A stretch of DNA of 24,745 nt from Candidatus Aenigmatarchaeota archaeon (GCA_017609145.1 JAFCEM010000003.1:1-24745), one strand, 5' to 3'; positions 1-8,333 are shown, counted from the stretch's first letter. Notes: generated by a model from the letters alone, not told the origin. Program-made: numbers and translations.

Positions 1-1506
1 AAAATAATCGTCGGCTCCGCCGACTTTGAGGCCTATTTCCCCGACACTGCCACGTATATCGCACATGTGAAGTGCGCCTCCAGCAGGGGAATGAAAAATG
101 TGCATCAGAATGTCATGATAGATAGCATCGGGGCCAGCGTTATCCCGACGAAGATACTCGAATTTGCCGGCGAAAATATCATTGCCGGTGGGATCCTCAA
201 GACCCGTCTTGCCTTCGATAACTTTGCGGATGGTCTTTACAGTCCAACCATTCCTGTTTTGCAAAAAACGTTGAAGAAAGCGGGCAACCGTAAGTACATC
301 GGACCGTTTCTGTCTGTTTTCGGTGTAGACCGCGTTGACAGTGCTGCCGACAAATACCCAGAGAGGCTTTTCCAGGTTGTATGGACGGAGTCGCTCAGCC
401 TGTTCGTCAAAACAACGGAGCTGCTCGTAGAAGGAAAGCAGATTGCCGAGCAAAAGCGTATTTGTATCGTCTTCGTTGGTTTCATGACGCAGGTTCAGAA
501 TATGAAAATCCTTCCCGAATCCATCGCCATGGAAGTACTTGTAGGAATAGTCGAAAGTGATCGCCTTACCGTATTCAACAGTTAGCGGGTCGTTGCGCGA
601 AGCCGTCAGTGCTTGTCCAAACGTAGCGCTGTATTCAAAGGTAAAACCCGTTTCACCAAGCTGGTCGCGGAATCCCCGCCACGCTTCACCACCACTGCCT
701 TTGTGACCCTCGTCCACGAAAATAAGATTATTGCCCTCAAATACCTCAATGGGCACACTTATACCACCACCGCGCTTCTCTTCCACAAGCTTGGTAATCT
801 CAATCACCCGAACAGTATTCTCCTGCTTCAGTGTAAGCGCGCTTTCTTGAAGGTCAAACCTCGCGCACGGTATGCCTGAAGCGGTCATCTCCGCTATGTG
901 TTGTTCCGACAGGCCCTCGTTGGGCGTGATCAGGAGAATGTTGTCGAGGGACTGGCGATTGTAATGCAGGAATTGACGGTAATTAAAATGCATAATGAGT
1001 GTTTTGCCGCTTCCGGTAGCCATCCAGAAAGCCAGCTTATTGAGGTCGCTCTCCGTGAATTCAGGGTCCTGTATATCCCCAGGAGGCCTCCGCGAATTTC
1101 TCGCCGCAACAAACTCGTTCAACTTTCGCAAGAGTTCGCCTTTGCGATTGAAATACCAGTCGAGGAAAATCTCCGCATAAAGCACCGCGAGGTACTGGAA
1201 ATATCGCAAGGTGATAGGCTCTGCCCGGTGCTTGTTGATCCCCTCAAGGTGTTTCCTGATGTTGTCATCGTATTGACCGAGCTTTGCCAGCGGAATGCTG
1301 ACTTTATCACCCCGACCAACCAAACGATGAAAAATGTAGCTTCGCCCATCAGGGTCAAAGCCTTCCTGAGCCTCCCTCATGTCTCGCAGGAGTTGTTTGT
1401 TATCCTCATAGCCGAGCAGGCTGTTTAGCCAGGCTAATAGGACTAGTCGCCTTTCGAGTTTCACATACTGGGAAACACGATTATTGTCGCCTTGCCTCCT
1501 TGCCAT
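1..1506 (-). CDS. res: Type III restriction enzyme Res subunit (DEAD/DEAH helicase-nuclease), 3' end outside window
   Basis: This is the restriction half of a type III R-M system: an ATP-dependent translocase that cuts DNA together with Mod. The frame is open for 502 codons and leaves the window at base 1, so the C-terminal helicase part and any PD-(D/E)XK nuclease domain are not visible. Seen: Walker A ATGSGKT at residues 163-169, the DEGH box (motif II) at 265-268, and a motif III-like SAT at 293-295. The start is ATG at 1506, only 3 bases after the mod stop codon, so the two genes are almost certainly co-transcribed and coupled. The preceding mod tail supplies the ribosome binding region (GGAGGGG within the last mod codons). 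The order mod-res is usual for type III systems. The helicase assignment is firm; type III rather than another SF2 restriction helicase follows from the Mod neighbour. Confidence 0.9.
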   Translation of the reverse strand, partial: MARRQGDNNRVSQYVKLERRLVLLAWLNSLLGYEDNKQLLRDMREAQEGFDPDGRSYIFHRLVGRGDKVSIPLAKLGQYDDNIRKHLEGINKHRAEPITLRYFQYLAVLYAEIFLDWYFNRKGELLRKLNEFVAARNSRRPPGDIQDPEFTESDLNKLAFWMATGSGKTLIMHFNYRQFLHYNRQSLDNILLITPNEGLSEQHIAEMTASGIPCARFDLQESALTLKQENTVRVIEITKLVEEKRGGGISVPIEVFEGNNLIFVDEGHKGSGGEAWRGFRDQLGETGFTFEYSATFGQALTASRNDPLTVEYGKAITFDYSYKYFHGDGFGKDFHILNLRHETNEDDTNTLLLGNLLSFYEQLRCFDEQAERLRPYNLEKPLWVFVGSTVNAVYTENRQKRSDVLTVARFLQRFLQNRNGWTVKTIRKVIEGKTGLEDPTGNDIFAGKFEYLRRDNAGPDAIYHDILMHIFHSPAGGALHMCDIRGSVGEIGLKVGGADDYF

Positions 1507-1509
1507 GAA

Positions 1510-4500
1510 TTACACCCCTCCAGACATTCGACGCTTGAAGACCGCATCGAGGACCTTCGCATTCGGGATAAAGCTGTCGCCGTTGACAAAAACTTCATCG
1601 GCGCCTTCGGTGAGCTTTTGCTCCGCAACGAACTTCTTATCGCGCTGGAGGTCTTTCTTTTTCCACCCCTTGGTCTCACGCCATATGACGACGACCTCAT
1701 TATGATTAACCGTCCCTCGGTAGACAAGATATCGTCTATCCTTGTCGTAATACACGCGCCGGCTCTTGACTCGCAAGCCCAGCAGGTAATTGAAGGTCTC
1801 TGCTAAATCGACAAGCTTTTCTCTGGTCTCCTCCCCTTCGGTAAGTACCAGCTTATAATTAAACGGACTGCTCAGTTTTTCCACACTGAGGAGTGTTTCG
1901 CTGTCAGCAGTCTCCCAATCCAGCATATATTCCAGAAGGTAATCATCGAACCTCAGCAGCGTCTGCCCTTTCCGTTCGGTAAAGGAGATGTTGTTCAATG
2001 CATCTTCATATGATTCAATGCGTATGTACTTTATGATTCGAGGGCTGCGTTTCGCTTCTTCATCGGTTGCCATCCGCTTCGGCTTCCCATCCTTCCATTC
2101 GGGAGTGAAGATTACTTTTTTAATGCGCGGCAGCATAACGGTGTCGAAATAATCCGCCATCTCCACAAGTATGAATCTGCGCCTGCCCCCGTCCTCCCGA
2201 TTAAGGTTTATGACAGCATGTGCGGTCGTGCCAGAACCTGCGAAAAAGTCTAGCACGGTATCGCCGTCGTTCGAGGCGCTTATGCCTATGACATATTCTC
2301 CTATTGCAACGGGCTTCGGGTTCTCAAAAAAGAAACCCATGTTTGCTTGTAGAATATCGTCGCTGCCACCATAATATAGCAAAGAAGGAACGTTCTCCGT
2401 CAGACTATCTTTAAGGAAGTATTTGCGGTTAGGAATGGTGGTTTCGTCGGGACCAAATTCAACCAAACCACGCGCTATGAGCTGTTGAAGCGTCCTTGAA
2501 GGATAACGCCATCCTCTTTTGGGGACAGGGCATGGCTTTTTCGTCAAAGGGTGAATTATCGGTTTGAAGTAGTCATCAGGTGCCTTCTTCTTATTCGGCC
2601 AAGCCATGGACACCAAACGGTATACGTTGCCTTCGTCGTCGATCTCCGAATATGCTTTCTCTCCCTCAGTAAATGGTTGCCCGCGAAGCCATTTCTTAAA
2701 GTCTTCCCTGACTCGATGGTCCACTCTTCCTACTTTTCTAACCAACTGATCTGCTTTTGCTAGAATAATCTCCGCATTTGTCTTCTTTCTATGGACAACG
2801 CCTCCTTTAGTTTTGAGGCTGTCACGGTTTGCTACCGCCCACAATAGGTATTCATGCTGCGTTGCTATGCCAGTAGCATCGCCTTTAGGATTGCGTTTAT
2901 CCCAAATTATGGGACCGATACTATTGTTCCTCCTGAAAACGATTCGAATTAATTCTTCTAAAGCATTTACTTCATGCTCATCGATATGGCAGATAAAATG
3001 GCCGTCTTGCGTTAAAAGCGACCGAGCGGCGCTGATCCGTTGTTCCATCATTGTCATCCAGCTCGAGTGCTGATAATCGTCTTTATAGAGGAAATCTCCA
3101 GTCCCCGTATTATACGGGGGGTCAATATACACACACTTGACATTTCCACGGTACGTCTCCAAGAGTAGGTTGAGTGCCTGGAAATTCTCACCGTGGAGGA
3201 GCAGGCCGTCCACCTGGTCATCAAGGTTCTCGAAACTCGCCAACAGCGCGTCTTTGAAGTCCTCGTCAAAGTGCTTTGTATCAAGGACCAGCGTAGGATG
3301 TGTTTTCAGGAATTCCATACGACGCTTCTTCTTGCCCCTCGGCGTAAAGAGCGTTGTTTCCGCCTCGTCTATATGGAACAGCTCCTTCCACTCTTCCCAC
3401 TGAGCGTCGCTTGTCGCGATTTGGTCGTGGAATTCCGGCGGAATACTCCCAACAGTAATGCAATAGTGTGTTTCCGTGACAAACTTCTTTTTCTCCCACA
3501 TCTTTTTCTGAAAATTCTCGATTTGCGCAAGAAAGGTAATAACCTTTAGACCTATCGCCCTGATAACCTTCATTATCTGAAACCAACCTTCGGCGCGTGC
3601 TTCCCCCGCCGCTTCAAGATCATCCAGATTGAGCACCTCGTTCTTCAGGTAGAAATCCAACTCTCGCTCAAGAAATCCCTTGAGGTCCTTATGTATGAAA
3701 AAGTCAGAGGTGTTCTTCCTGGTGTAACGCCGCAAATGGTGCTCGAGGTAGCTTACCGGTGTCCCGTCGCTCGCCTTCCGTCGCTCAGCAAGCAAAGCAC
3801 TCAAAGCCGCCTTCTTCCGCTTGAAGCGTTCCGGAATGTCTTTCAACGCCTGTTGAATAATCTTGTCCTGCTGGTTCTTCTTGCCGTAGGCGATTTCCTC
3901 CTGGTCTGTCAGTGGTCGATATTCAAACGGAATAACTATCTGTTTCTCTTTTGCATCAAAGCATGCGTCCTTCGGCAATGGAATGAAAAGGCGCTTATCA
4001 CCCTTAACATTGTCCCGTTCAACCTCTGCGTTCCGAAGCTTGAAGTGAACAGTGATTCCACCGACCCTGAAGTTGTAATCCCTGAAATGCTCAACAGTTT
4101 TGATGTAGTACTGGTCGCTGTTCGCCCAGTAAAAGTATATTTCCTCCCCATTATAAGGGATGACATATTTGGCCCTGCTTGAAGAGCGATGCTTGGATAT
4201 GAAGTCTCCATTGTCGTAGTACCTGCTGAAGAAGTTATAAAGATGACTGAAAATTGCAGCCTCCAGAGCTGGCCTTGGCTTGGCTCCAGCGGCCTTCGTT
4301 TGTGCTTCCAGGTATTTTTGTCCTATTGGGCTTTTGCGGCCATCCTCAGTAAGATTCCCTTGCGCGTCTATTGCATAATCGCCCAGATCCTCGCGAATGC
4401 GGTTTCTCAGCATCGCAAGTTCCTCAGCTGCCTTTGTCTGCTCGGCAATGGCCCCCTTGTCCAACTCCGCTCGCACCGTCTCCGGAAGGTCCTTTGTCAG

Positions 4501-4626
4501 GAATCTTTCTATCCATTCTCGTTTGCAGTTCAAGATGCGGTAGATGCCGAAGTCAAGGTCGGCGCAGTCGAATTGGAAGATGCCTCGGAGCAACTCCTGC
4601 AGCTTTTCCAGACTATCCTGTTGCAT
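1510..4626 (-). CDS. mod: Type III restriction-modification DNA methyltransferase (Mod), N6-adenine, beta class
   Basis: Modifies adenine in the recognition site and gives specificity to the Res partner. Seen in the 1038 residues: DPPYNTG (motif IV, catalytic) at 502-508, followed much later by DFFAGSGT (motif I, SAM binding) at 793-800. This IV-before-I order is that of beta-class amino-methyltransferases, as in type III Mod proteins. The region between them (about 560-750) is the probable target recognition domain. About 450 residues precede motif IV, making it longer than classic 600-700 residue Mods; this long form often accompanies Res-type helicases. The start at 4626 has AGGAG about 7 bases upstream. 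A 15-base palindrome lies just upstream in the leader. Both motifs are intact, so the enzyme looks active. Confidence 0.93.
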   Translation of the reverse strand: MQQDSLEKLQELLRGIFQFDCADLDFGIYRILNCKREWIERFLTKDLPETVRAELDKGAIAEQTKAAEELAMLRNRIREDLGDYAIDAQGNLTEDGRKSPIGQKYLEAQTKAAGAKPRPALEAAIFSHLYNFFSRYYDNGDFISKHRSSSRAKYVIPYNGEEIYFYWANSDQYYIKTVEHFRDYNFRVGGITVHFKLRNAEVERDNVKGDKRLFIPLPKDACFDAKEKQIVIPFEYRPLTDQEEIAYGKKNQQDKIIQQALKDIPERFKRKKAALSALLAERRKASDGTPVSYLEHHLRRYTRKNTSDFFIHKDLKGFLERELDFYLKNEVLNLDDLEAAGEARAEGWFQIMKVIRAIGLKVITFLAQIENFQKKMWEKKKFVTETHYCITVGSIPPEFHDQIATSDAQWEEWKELFHIDEAETTLFTPRGKKKRRMEFLKTHPTLVLDTKHFDEDFKDALLASFENLDDQVDGLLLHGENFQALNLLLETYRGNVKCVYIDPPYNTGTGDFLYKDDYQHSSWMTMMEQRISAARSLLTQDGHFICHIDEHEVNALEELIRIVFRRNNSIGPIIWDKRNPKGDATGIATQHEYLLWAVANRDSLKTKGGVVHRKKTNAEIILAKADQLVRKVGRVDHRVREDFKKWLRGQPFTEGEKAYSEIDDEGNVYRLVSMAWPNKKKAPDDYFKPIIHPLTKKPCPVPKRGWRYPSRTLQQLIARGLVEFGPDETTIPNRKYFLKDSLTENVPSLLYYGGSDDILQANMGFFFENPKPVAIGEYVIGISASNDGDTVLDFFAGSGTTAHAVINLNREDGGRRRFILVEMADYFDTVMLPRIKKVIFTPEWKDGKPKRMATDEEAKRSPRIIKYIRIESYEDALNNISFTERKGQTLLRFDDYLLEYMLDWETADSETLLSVEKLSSPFNYKLVLTEGEETREKLVDLAETFNYLLGLRVKSRRVYYDKDRRYLVYRGTVNHNEVVVIWRETKGWKKKDLQRDKKFVAEQKLTEGADEVFVNGDSFIPNAKVLDAVFKRRMSGGV

Positions 4627-4647
4627 TCAACTCTCCTCCCTGATTAA

Positions 4648-4662
4648 GCCTGCCGCGCAGGC
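4648..4662. repeat. 15-bp perfect palindrome in the mod leader
   Basis: GCCTGCCGCGCAGGC is a perfect inverted repeat (six-base arms around CGC) placed between an AT-rich promoter-like stretch (about 4665-4700) and the mod Shine-Dalgarno. It could be an operator for the R-M operon, or an RNA hairpin in the leader, or a common REP-like sequence. No controller gene is visible beside it. Confidence 0.5.
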
Positions 4663-4725
4663 AGTATATTCATCTTATAGGTTTCAAGAATTATAAAGGT
4701 AACGCTAACACACCCAGACATAGCA

Positions 4726-4895
4726 TCATGTTAAGCCTCGGCTTTGGAAGGCATTATCATCATAGTCAATCATCTTGGGCTCGGGCATACGTGGGTGGAG
4801 TACGGAGCGACCGTGTCCTTCTCGACGCGCTTGGGGAAGATTCCGTCCTGAAGGATCGCGCCCTTCTGCAGTTTCTCTCCTACATCTTCCGCCAT
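4726..4895 (-). pseudogene. Small gene upstream of mod, broken by a frameshift
   Basis: From ATG at 4895 a 41-codon frame (MAEDVGEKLQKGAILQDGIF...) runs to TGA at 4770. The adjoining frame continues from ATG 4788 as MPEPKMIDYDDNAFQSRGLT to TGA at 4726. Both halves have a natural-looking, charged composition, and the second begins inside the first, which suggests one original protein of about 55-60 residues interrupted by a single-base shift near 4780-4790. A GAGGGG-like ribosome site and a TATAAT sequence on the minus strand (about 4930) precede the start. I do not recognise the family. Alternatively these are two tiny overlapping genes. Confidence 0.35.
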
Positions 4896-5046
4896 ATTAC
4901 AACCCCTCTCAGGCTTTCACCGACATTATACGCCACCCTCTGACAAAAGATTATTTTGTTTACGGATGTTTAAGCTTTTATTGCCCCTGATCGGCCTCCT
5001 CACACGCAGTAGCAGGCTCCCAGTGGTCCTGGAAGTTCTTCGATCG

Positions 5047-5132
5047 TCAACCTTCGGGTTTATACCCGAGTCCGTAATCAAGCATTTCCACTGCTCTGCG
5101 CTTCGTGTCCGCCTGCCCTAGCTGGGCTGGAC
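5047..5132 (-). pseudogene. Remnant of a second tyrosine integrase, C-terminal end
   Basis: The minus strand encodes ADTKRRAVEMLDYGLGYKPEG and a stop. This nearly matches the last residues of the intact integrase encoded just rightward (ADRKRRAVEMLDYGLGHKG). The DNA is also similar (for example AATCAAGCATTTCCAC in both). Upstream of it a GAGCTGGGC-like match corresponds to the QLG segment of the integrase, but the stretch that would carry the catalytic His and Tyr is deleted (about 40 bases), apparently between short similar sequences. It is therefore a dead fragment of a sister integrase, left by an earlier integration or by recombination between two related islands. Confidence 0.7.
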
Positions 5133-5190
5133 CCTTGACGACTTTCTGAAACCCTCAGTTAGAATAGGTCTCGCTCTACCACCAGATGTG

Positions 5191-5301
5191 TCATGTGTAC
5201 GAACCTCCCTGCCGGTTGAGCTTGTCCATGGCCGGTTGGTTCGGCACGACGGTGATCGGTGGGTCCACATTAGCCAGTTGTTTGGGTTCTCTTGAGATCA
5301 T
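5191..5301 (-). CDS. Small 36-residue ORF coupled to the unknown 399-residue gene
   Basis: The ATG at 5301 overlaps the stop of the upstream 399-residue gene in an ATGA arrangement (5298-5301), which suggests translational coupling. The product begins MISREPKQLANVDPPITVV and contains PNQPAMDKLNRQGGSYT before TGA at 5191. Its composition looks coding. A second ATGA overlap at its end opens an 11-codon frame (MTHLVVERDLF) that stops just before the integrase remnant, as though a third gene of this operon had been cut away there. I do not recognise the product. Confidence 0.4.
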   Translation of the reverse strand: MISREPKQLANVDPPITVVPNQPAMDKLNRQGGSYT

Positions 5302-6497
5302 TTTGCGATTACCTGCTTCAAATTCTCGATGAAGAACTTCGGAGAATGCCCACGGAACCACCTATCGACGACAAAGCTATCTAACGCGGAGGCCGCCAGC
5401 CCCAATACGGGCCCCAATACGGGAATCAGGCCTAGTACCGCCAAAAAGCGAAGAATGCGGACAGGAAGCTTACTTACTGTGGGAACCTGCTTGAGAAGGT
5501 CAACGTAACGCTTAGCCACTTCTTGGGGATTTTCCCGGCAATTGGCGTGGAACCATCTGCGAAATGCTGCTCCATCCCTGGATCGCTTGAGCCTCATGAT
5601 CTTGCTTAGCTGTTCTGCTCGAGTTGAGGCTGGCTTATCCAAGACAAAGGAAGCTATGTCGGGTATTCTGTTGAGTTCCGTCAAACGAGCAAGCGAATCA
5701 TATGGCGTTCCGCTCCCTATAGACCTTTCGGTTTTCGCCTTAAGAAGGTGTCCGATGGGATTAAGGGTGATACCGTCCTCGCATTTCACCGTCTCTGAGA
5801 GCCGAAGTTCCACGTTGGCTGCTGCGAGGTGCATGAGCATGTCTATCTCATCGCCCCTCCATGAGTCCGCGTCAGGACCACCGTAGCATCGCACCTCATT
5901 CGGTTGGATTCCCGCCAGCCTATCCATGTGTTTGCTGCGTATGGCGAACAGATTCCGAATGTAAGGACTATGAAGAACATCCATGTACGTCTCGTGCTTT
6001 ACAGCATCAAGCACATCGAACGCATTTACGCTGGTTGTTTTCTCCAAGACGGACTGGGGCAGTGCCGGGTCCTTTGGGCGAGGCTCCAATCCGCTCAACG
6101 CCCAAGCAAGAGCTCTTTGATCATCTGCAAAGCACTCGTTGTCTATCTTAAACGTTTTCAGTCCACCCCCATTGCCGACATATGCGAACGCGCCCCTCAT
6201 GCGGAGGAAGCTGAGATCGCCTGCTTCAAGTAGATCAATGACGGCACGTTCCCCCAGCACACCCACGAGGACCGTCACAGAAAGAAAATCTTGTGTTGGG
6301 ATAACAACTTCATCGTACATAAGGAGACCATCAATCAACTGCGTGAAGCGGGGCCGACCTCGCTCAAGAAATCGCCGGTAACGTTTATTCGGATCATCGT
6401 AATTGTAGATCGCCCACATATTGCCTGCGAAGACGCGCTTCCCAGGTGCCCTCCGGTCTGACGTCCTACCATTTGTCGCCGATGTACCTGCCTTCAT
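5298..6497 (-). CDS. Unknown 399-residue protein with a C-terminal hydrophobic segment
   Basis: I do not recognise this protein. Most of it is soluble in character with mixed charge. Near residues 345-375 it has a Gly/Pro/Leu-rich hydrophobic stretch (FLAVLGLIPVLGPVLGLAAS), long enough for a membrane hairpin, followed by a basic-aromatic tail (VVDRWFRGHSPKFFIENLKQ). ATG at 6497 has no clear Shine-Dalgarno; an internal ATG at 6419 (MWAIYNYDDPNKRYRRF) is an alternative that removes a Ser/Arg-rich leader. It lies between a type III R-M operon plus integrase remnant and an intact integrase, and is coupled to a small ORF. The position suggests island cargo, perhaps defence related, but that is inference only. 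A frame this long with natural composition is very likely a real gene. Confidence 0.75.
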   Translation of the reverse strand: MKAGTSATNGRTSDRRAPGKRVFAGNMWAIYNYDDPNKRYRRFLERGRPRFTQLIDGLLMYDEVVIPTQDFLSVTVLVGVLGERAVIDLLEAGDLSFLRMRGAFAYVGNGGGLKTFKIDNECFADDQRALAWALSGLEPRPKDPALPQSVLEKTTSVNAFDVLDAVKHETYMDVLHSPYIRNLFAIRSKHMDRLAGIQPNEVRCYGGPDADSWRGDEIDMLMHLAAANVELRLSETVKCEDGITLNPIGHLLKAKTERSIGSGTPYDSLARLTELNRIPDIASFVLDKPASTRAEQLSKIMRLKRSRDGAAFRRWFHANCRENPQEVAKRYVDLLKQVPTVSKLPVRILRFLAVLGLIPVLGPVLGLAASALDSFVVDRWFRGHSPKFFIENLKQVIAK

Positions 6498-6691
6498 GGT
6501 TCTATAACTGCCTTAGCCACCGATCTGCCAGGCCTACTCCAACATTTCCCAGAACGCGAAAATCCAGCGAAGCTAATCTTTTGCATTCCTTGGAGATTGT
6601 CTTTCCTGAGTTTTTCTTGTTGGCACGCTGGCAACATGCCCTACTTTGCCCACATCAGTAAACTCGGGTCATTCTAACGTTGAATTAAGTT

Positions 6692-7804
6692 TTACAGTGA
6701 ACTTTGACCCTTATGTCCCAGCCCATAATCAAGCATTTCCACGGCTCTGCGCTTTCTGTCTGCGGACATGTCGGAATAGCGCATGGTCGTCCGGATGTCC
6801 GCGTGGCCGAGCTGGGCCTGGGCAACGGCGATGTCCTTGCAGGCGTCGATAAGATGGGTGGCATAGGTGTGCCGCAGCGCGTGAAACTGGGTGACCTCCG
6901 GGAAGCCCAGCTCTCGCGTGAGCCGCATGAACGCTTTCCGAAGCCCCGGTCTGAGCGGACCGCCGTCCTTGTTATGGAACACCCGGTCGTCCTCCCTGCT
7001 ACGATTTTTCCGCTTGTGCTCGCGCAGGAACTCCACAAGCTCACGCGGTATCGCCACGTCGCGCTCCCTGATGCTCCTGCCGGATGACTTCGGCAGCCAG
7101 CCTGGCTTGCGCCTTATCCTGATGACGCCAGCCTTCAGGTCAACGTCCTTCCATTCGAGATGAATGAGCTCGCCTTCACGAAGCCCCGTAAGCGCGGCAG
7201 TAACCAGCACGGGCCTGAACCAGCCGTTGGCCTTTTCCAGAAGCGCCCTCACCTGCTCCTCCGTCAGGGCCGCGATGCGCTTGCTATCATCCTCCTTGAG
7301 ATATTCAACGTTCTGGAGCGGATTGCTCGAAAGCATATCCCACTTCACTGCCTTGTTCAAGAAGGTTTTGAGGCTGCTGACCTCGATGTTGACGGTGCGC
7401 TTGGTTACAGGTTTTCTGCCGTTGCCGGTGTGCTCGGTGAGCCTGAATCTCTGGTATTGCTCGATAACCGCAGGCCGTATCTGCGAGAGCTTTGAGAGAT
7501 AGGGAAGCTTCCGGTCGAGGAATCTGGTGAAATTGCGGATAACAAGCTCGTTCCGCCTGTGGTAGGAGGGGGCCTGCCTTGTTTCCGTCCTCCTGAGGTA
7601 TTCCGCGAAGAACTTGCGGATGGGGTAGTCCCTGTTCAGCAGGCCTGCTTCGCCCCGTTCAAGCTTTGCCTCGATATCGCCCCTGGCTTTTTCGGCCAGC
7701 GTTTTCGACCGGCCGATCCTCTTGCGGACGAACCTACCGTCCAGGTAGTAGCCGACATACCATGTCCTGCCGTGCTTGTGTTTCCTGCAGAAAATGAAGG
7801 CCAT
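6692..7804 (-). CDS. int: Site-specific tyrosine recombinase (phage/island integrase)
   Basis: Integrates and excises the island at an attachment site. The 370-residue product has an N-terminal arm-binding region (GRTWYVGYYLDGRFVRKRIG), a SAM-like core-binding domain (about 60-160), and a catalytic domain with the complete active site: Arg209 (TGLREGEL), Lys239, His308-x-x-Arg311 (FHALRHTYATH), His334 (LGHADIRTT) and Tyr343 (MRYSDM). An in-frame ATG exists at 8011, but the start is placed at 7804. There AAAGGAG lies about 7 bases upstream, and the longer reading would have to include the promoter and the attachment core. It is transcribed away from the attP-like site. A fragment of a close relative lies at 5047-5132. 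Confidence 0.95.
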   Translation of the reverse strand: MAFIFCRKHKHGRTWYVGYYLDGRFVRKRIGRSKTLAEKARGDIEAKLERGEAGLLNRDYPIRKFFAEYLRRTETRQAPSYHRRNELVIRNFTRFLDRKLPYLSKLSQIRPAVIEQYQRFRLTEHTGNGRKPVTKRTVNIEVSSLKTFLNKAVKWDMLSSNPLQNVEYLKEDDSKRIAALTEEQVRALLEKANGWFRPVLVTAALTGLREGELIHLEWKDVDLKAGVIRIRRKPGWLPKSSGRSIRERDVAIPRELVEFLREHKRKNRSREDDRVFHNKDGGPLRPGLRKAFMRLTRELGFPEVTQFHALRHTYATHLIDACKDIAVAQAQLGHADIRTTMRYSDMSADRKRRAVEMLDYGLGHKGQSSL

Positions 7805-7816
7805 AAGACGCTCCTT

Positions 7817-7837
7817 TACTCCCGTAATACTCCCGTA
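7817..7837. repeat. Integrase arm-type repeat pair, int side
   Basis: Two copies of TACTCCCGTA (7817-7826 and 7828-7837) with an 11-base period, in the int leader. The same pair recurs in the same orientation on the other side of the tmRNA-like core. This is the layout expected of arm-binding sites of a tyrosine recombinase, and placement in the leader suggests autoregulation of int. Confidence 0.6.
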
Positions 7838-7850
7838 GCGTCCTATGGCA

Positions 7851-7879
7851 ATAATAGCGCGGACGTAAGTCGTTGTCAA
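7851..7879 (-). promoter_or_regulatory. Sigma-70-type promoter of int
   Basis: On the minus strand TTGACA (7879-7874) and TATTAT (7856-7851) are separated by exactly 17 bases. This is a near-perfect bacterial promoter, located about 45 bases upstream of the int start. It differs sharply from the TATA-box promoters found rightward of 13.7 kb. Confidence 0.85.
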
Positions 7880-7902
7880 TAAAAAACTAACGCGAAAAGA
7901 GA

Positions 7903-7929
7903 TGGTGGAGGCGGCGGGAATCGAACCCG
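7903..7929 (-). other. attP-like core: copy of a tmRNA (or tRNA) 3' end
   Basis: The minus strand reads CGGGTTCGATTCCCGCC then GCCTCCACCA: a T-arm with its TTCGATT loop, the 3' half of an acceptor stem, discriminator A and CCA. The sequence is typical of bacterial tmRNA 3' ends (recalled, not searched). Upstream of CGGG the sequence departs from any tmRNA (T-rich), and the first T-stem base no longer pairs, so only the terminal fragment is present. Tyrosine recombinases commonly use such 3' ends as att cores. It lies between the int promoter and the HTH gene. Confidence 0.7.
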
Positions 7930-8056
7930 AAAAAAGTAGTTTTTCTAACCCACTGCGAGGCATGAAGATATGACGCAAGTCTGTTCGGCACAAACTGTTA
8001 CGGCCTCTCAATTTTTTCTGGCATATTCTGCCATTTACCAGATTTTTCTCCTTGAA

Positions 8057-8077
8057 TACTCCCGTATTACTCCCGCG
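8057..8077. repeat. Integrase arm-type repeat pair, distal side
   Basis: TACTCCCGTA at 8057-8066 and TACTCCCGCG at 8068-8077, again 11 bases apart and in the same orientation as the pair at 7817-7837. A short inverted repeat, TGGCATATTCTGCCA, lies nearby at about 8020-8034 and could bind an accessory factor. Confidence 0.55.
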
Positions 8078-8080
8078 CCA

Positions 8081-8284
8081 CTAGCCCACATCAACAGGAA
8101 GGCGCGACCTCCCAGCGGACTCTCTGGCCTTCAGCCATCTGCCCACAGCCTTCCTGTCGAATCTCACTGCGCCGCCGACCTTGATATGCGGAATGAACCC
8201 GTAGTGCACCCAGCGATAGACCGTTGACTTCGATACCCTGAGGATATCACTGACCTCTTCGACTGTCAACAGTCTTTCCATCAT
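8081..8284 (-). CDS. Excisionase-like helix-turn-helix DNA-binding protein
   Basis: A 66-67 residue protein whose N-terminal half is a MerR/excisionase-type HTH_17 domain: LLTVEEVSDILRVSKSTVYR followed by the wing segment GFIPHIKVGGAVRFDRKAV and a closing helix VGRWLKARE. Such proteins act as Xis directionality factors or small repressors of mobile elements. The frame is open further upstream, but GAGGTG sits just before the ATGATG pair at 8284/8281, so the start is placed there (either Met). It ends next to the distal arm repeats, with int on the far side of the att core, which supports a role with this integrase. Confidence 0.8.
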   Translation of the reverse strand: MMERLLTVEEVSDILRVSKSTVYRWVHYGFIPHIKVGGAVRFDRKAVGRWLKARESAGRSRLPVDVG

Positions 8285-8333
8285 ACACCTCAAATGGAAC
8301 ACACCCCGTTCCGGGCGGATCGGTCCAGATTCA

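Noticed and set aside
67..1428. Three long plus-strand frames
   Set aside because: Opposite to the res gene, which is open across the whole region with helicase motifs; the plus frames are shadows.
7805..8011. Upstream extension of int to ATG 8011
   Set aside because: It would read through the sigma-70 promoter, arm repeats and att core; ATG 7804 has a proper Shine-Dalgarno.
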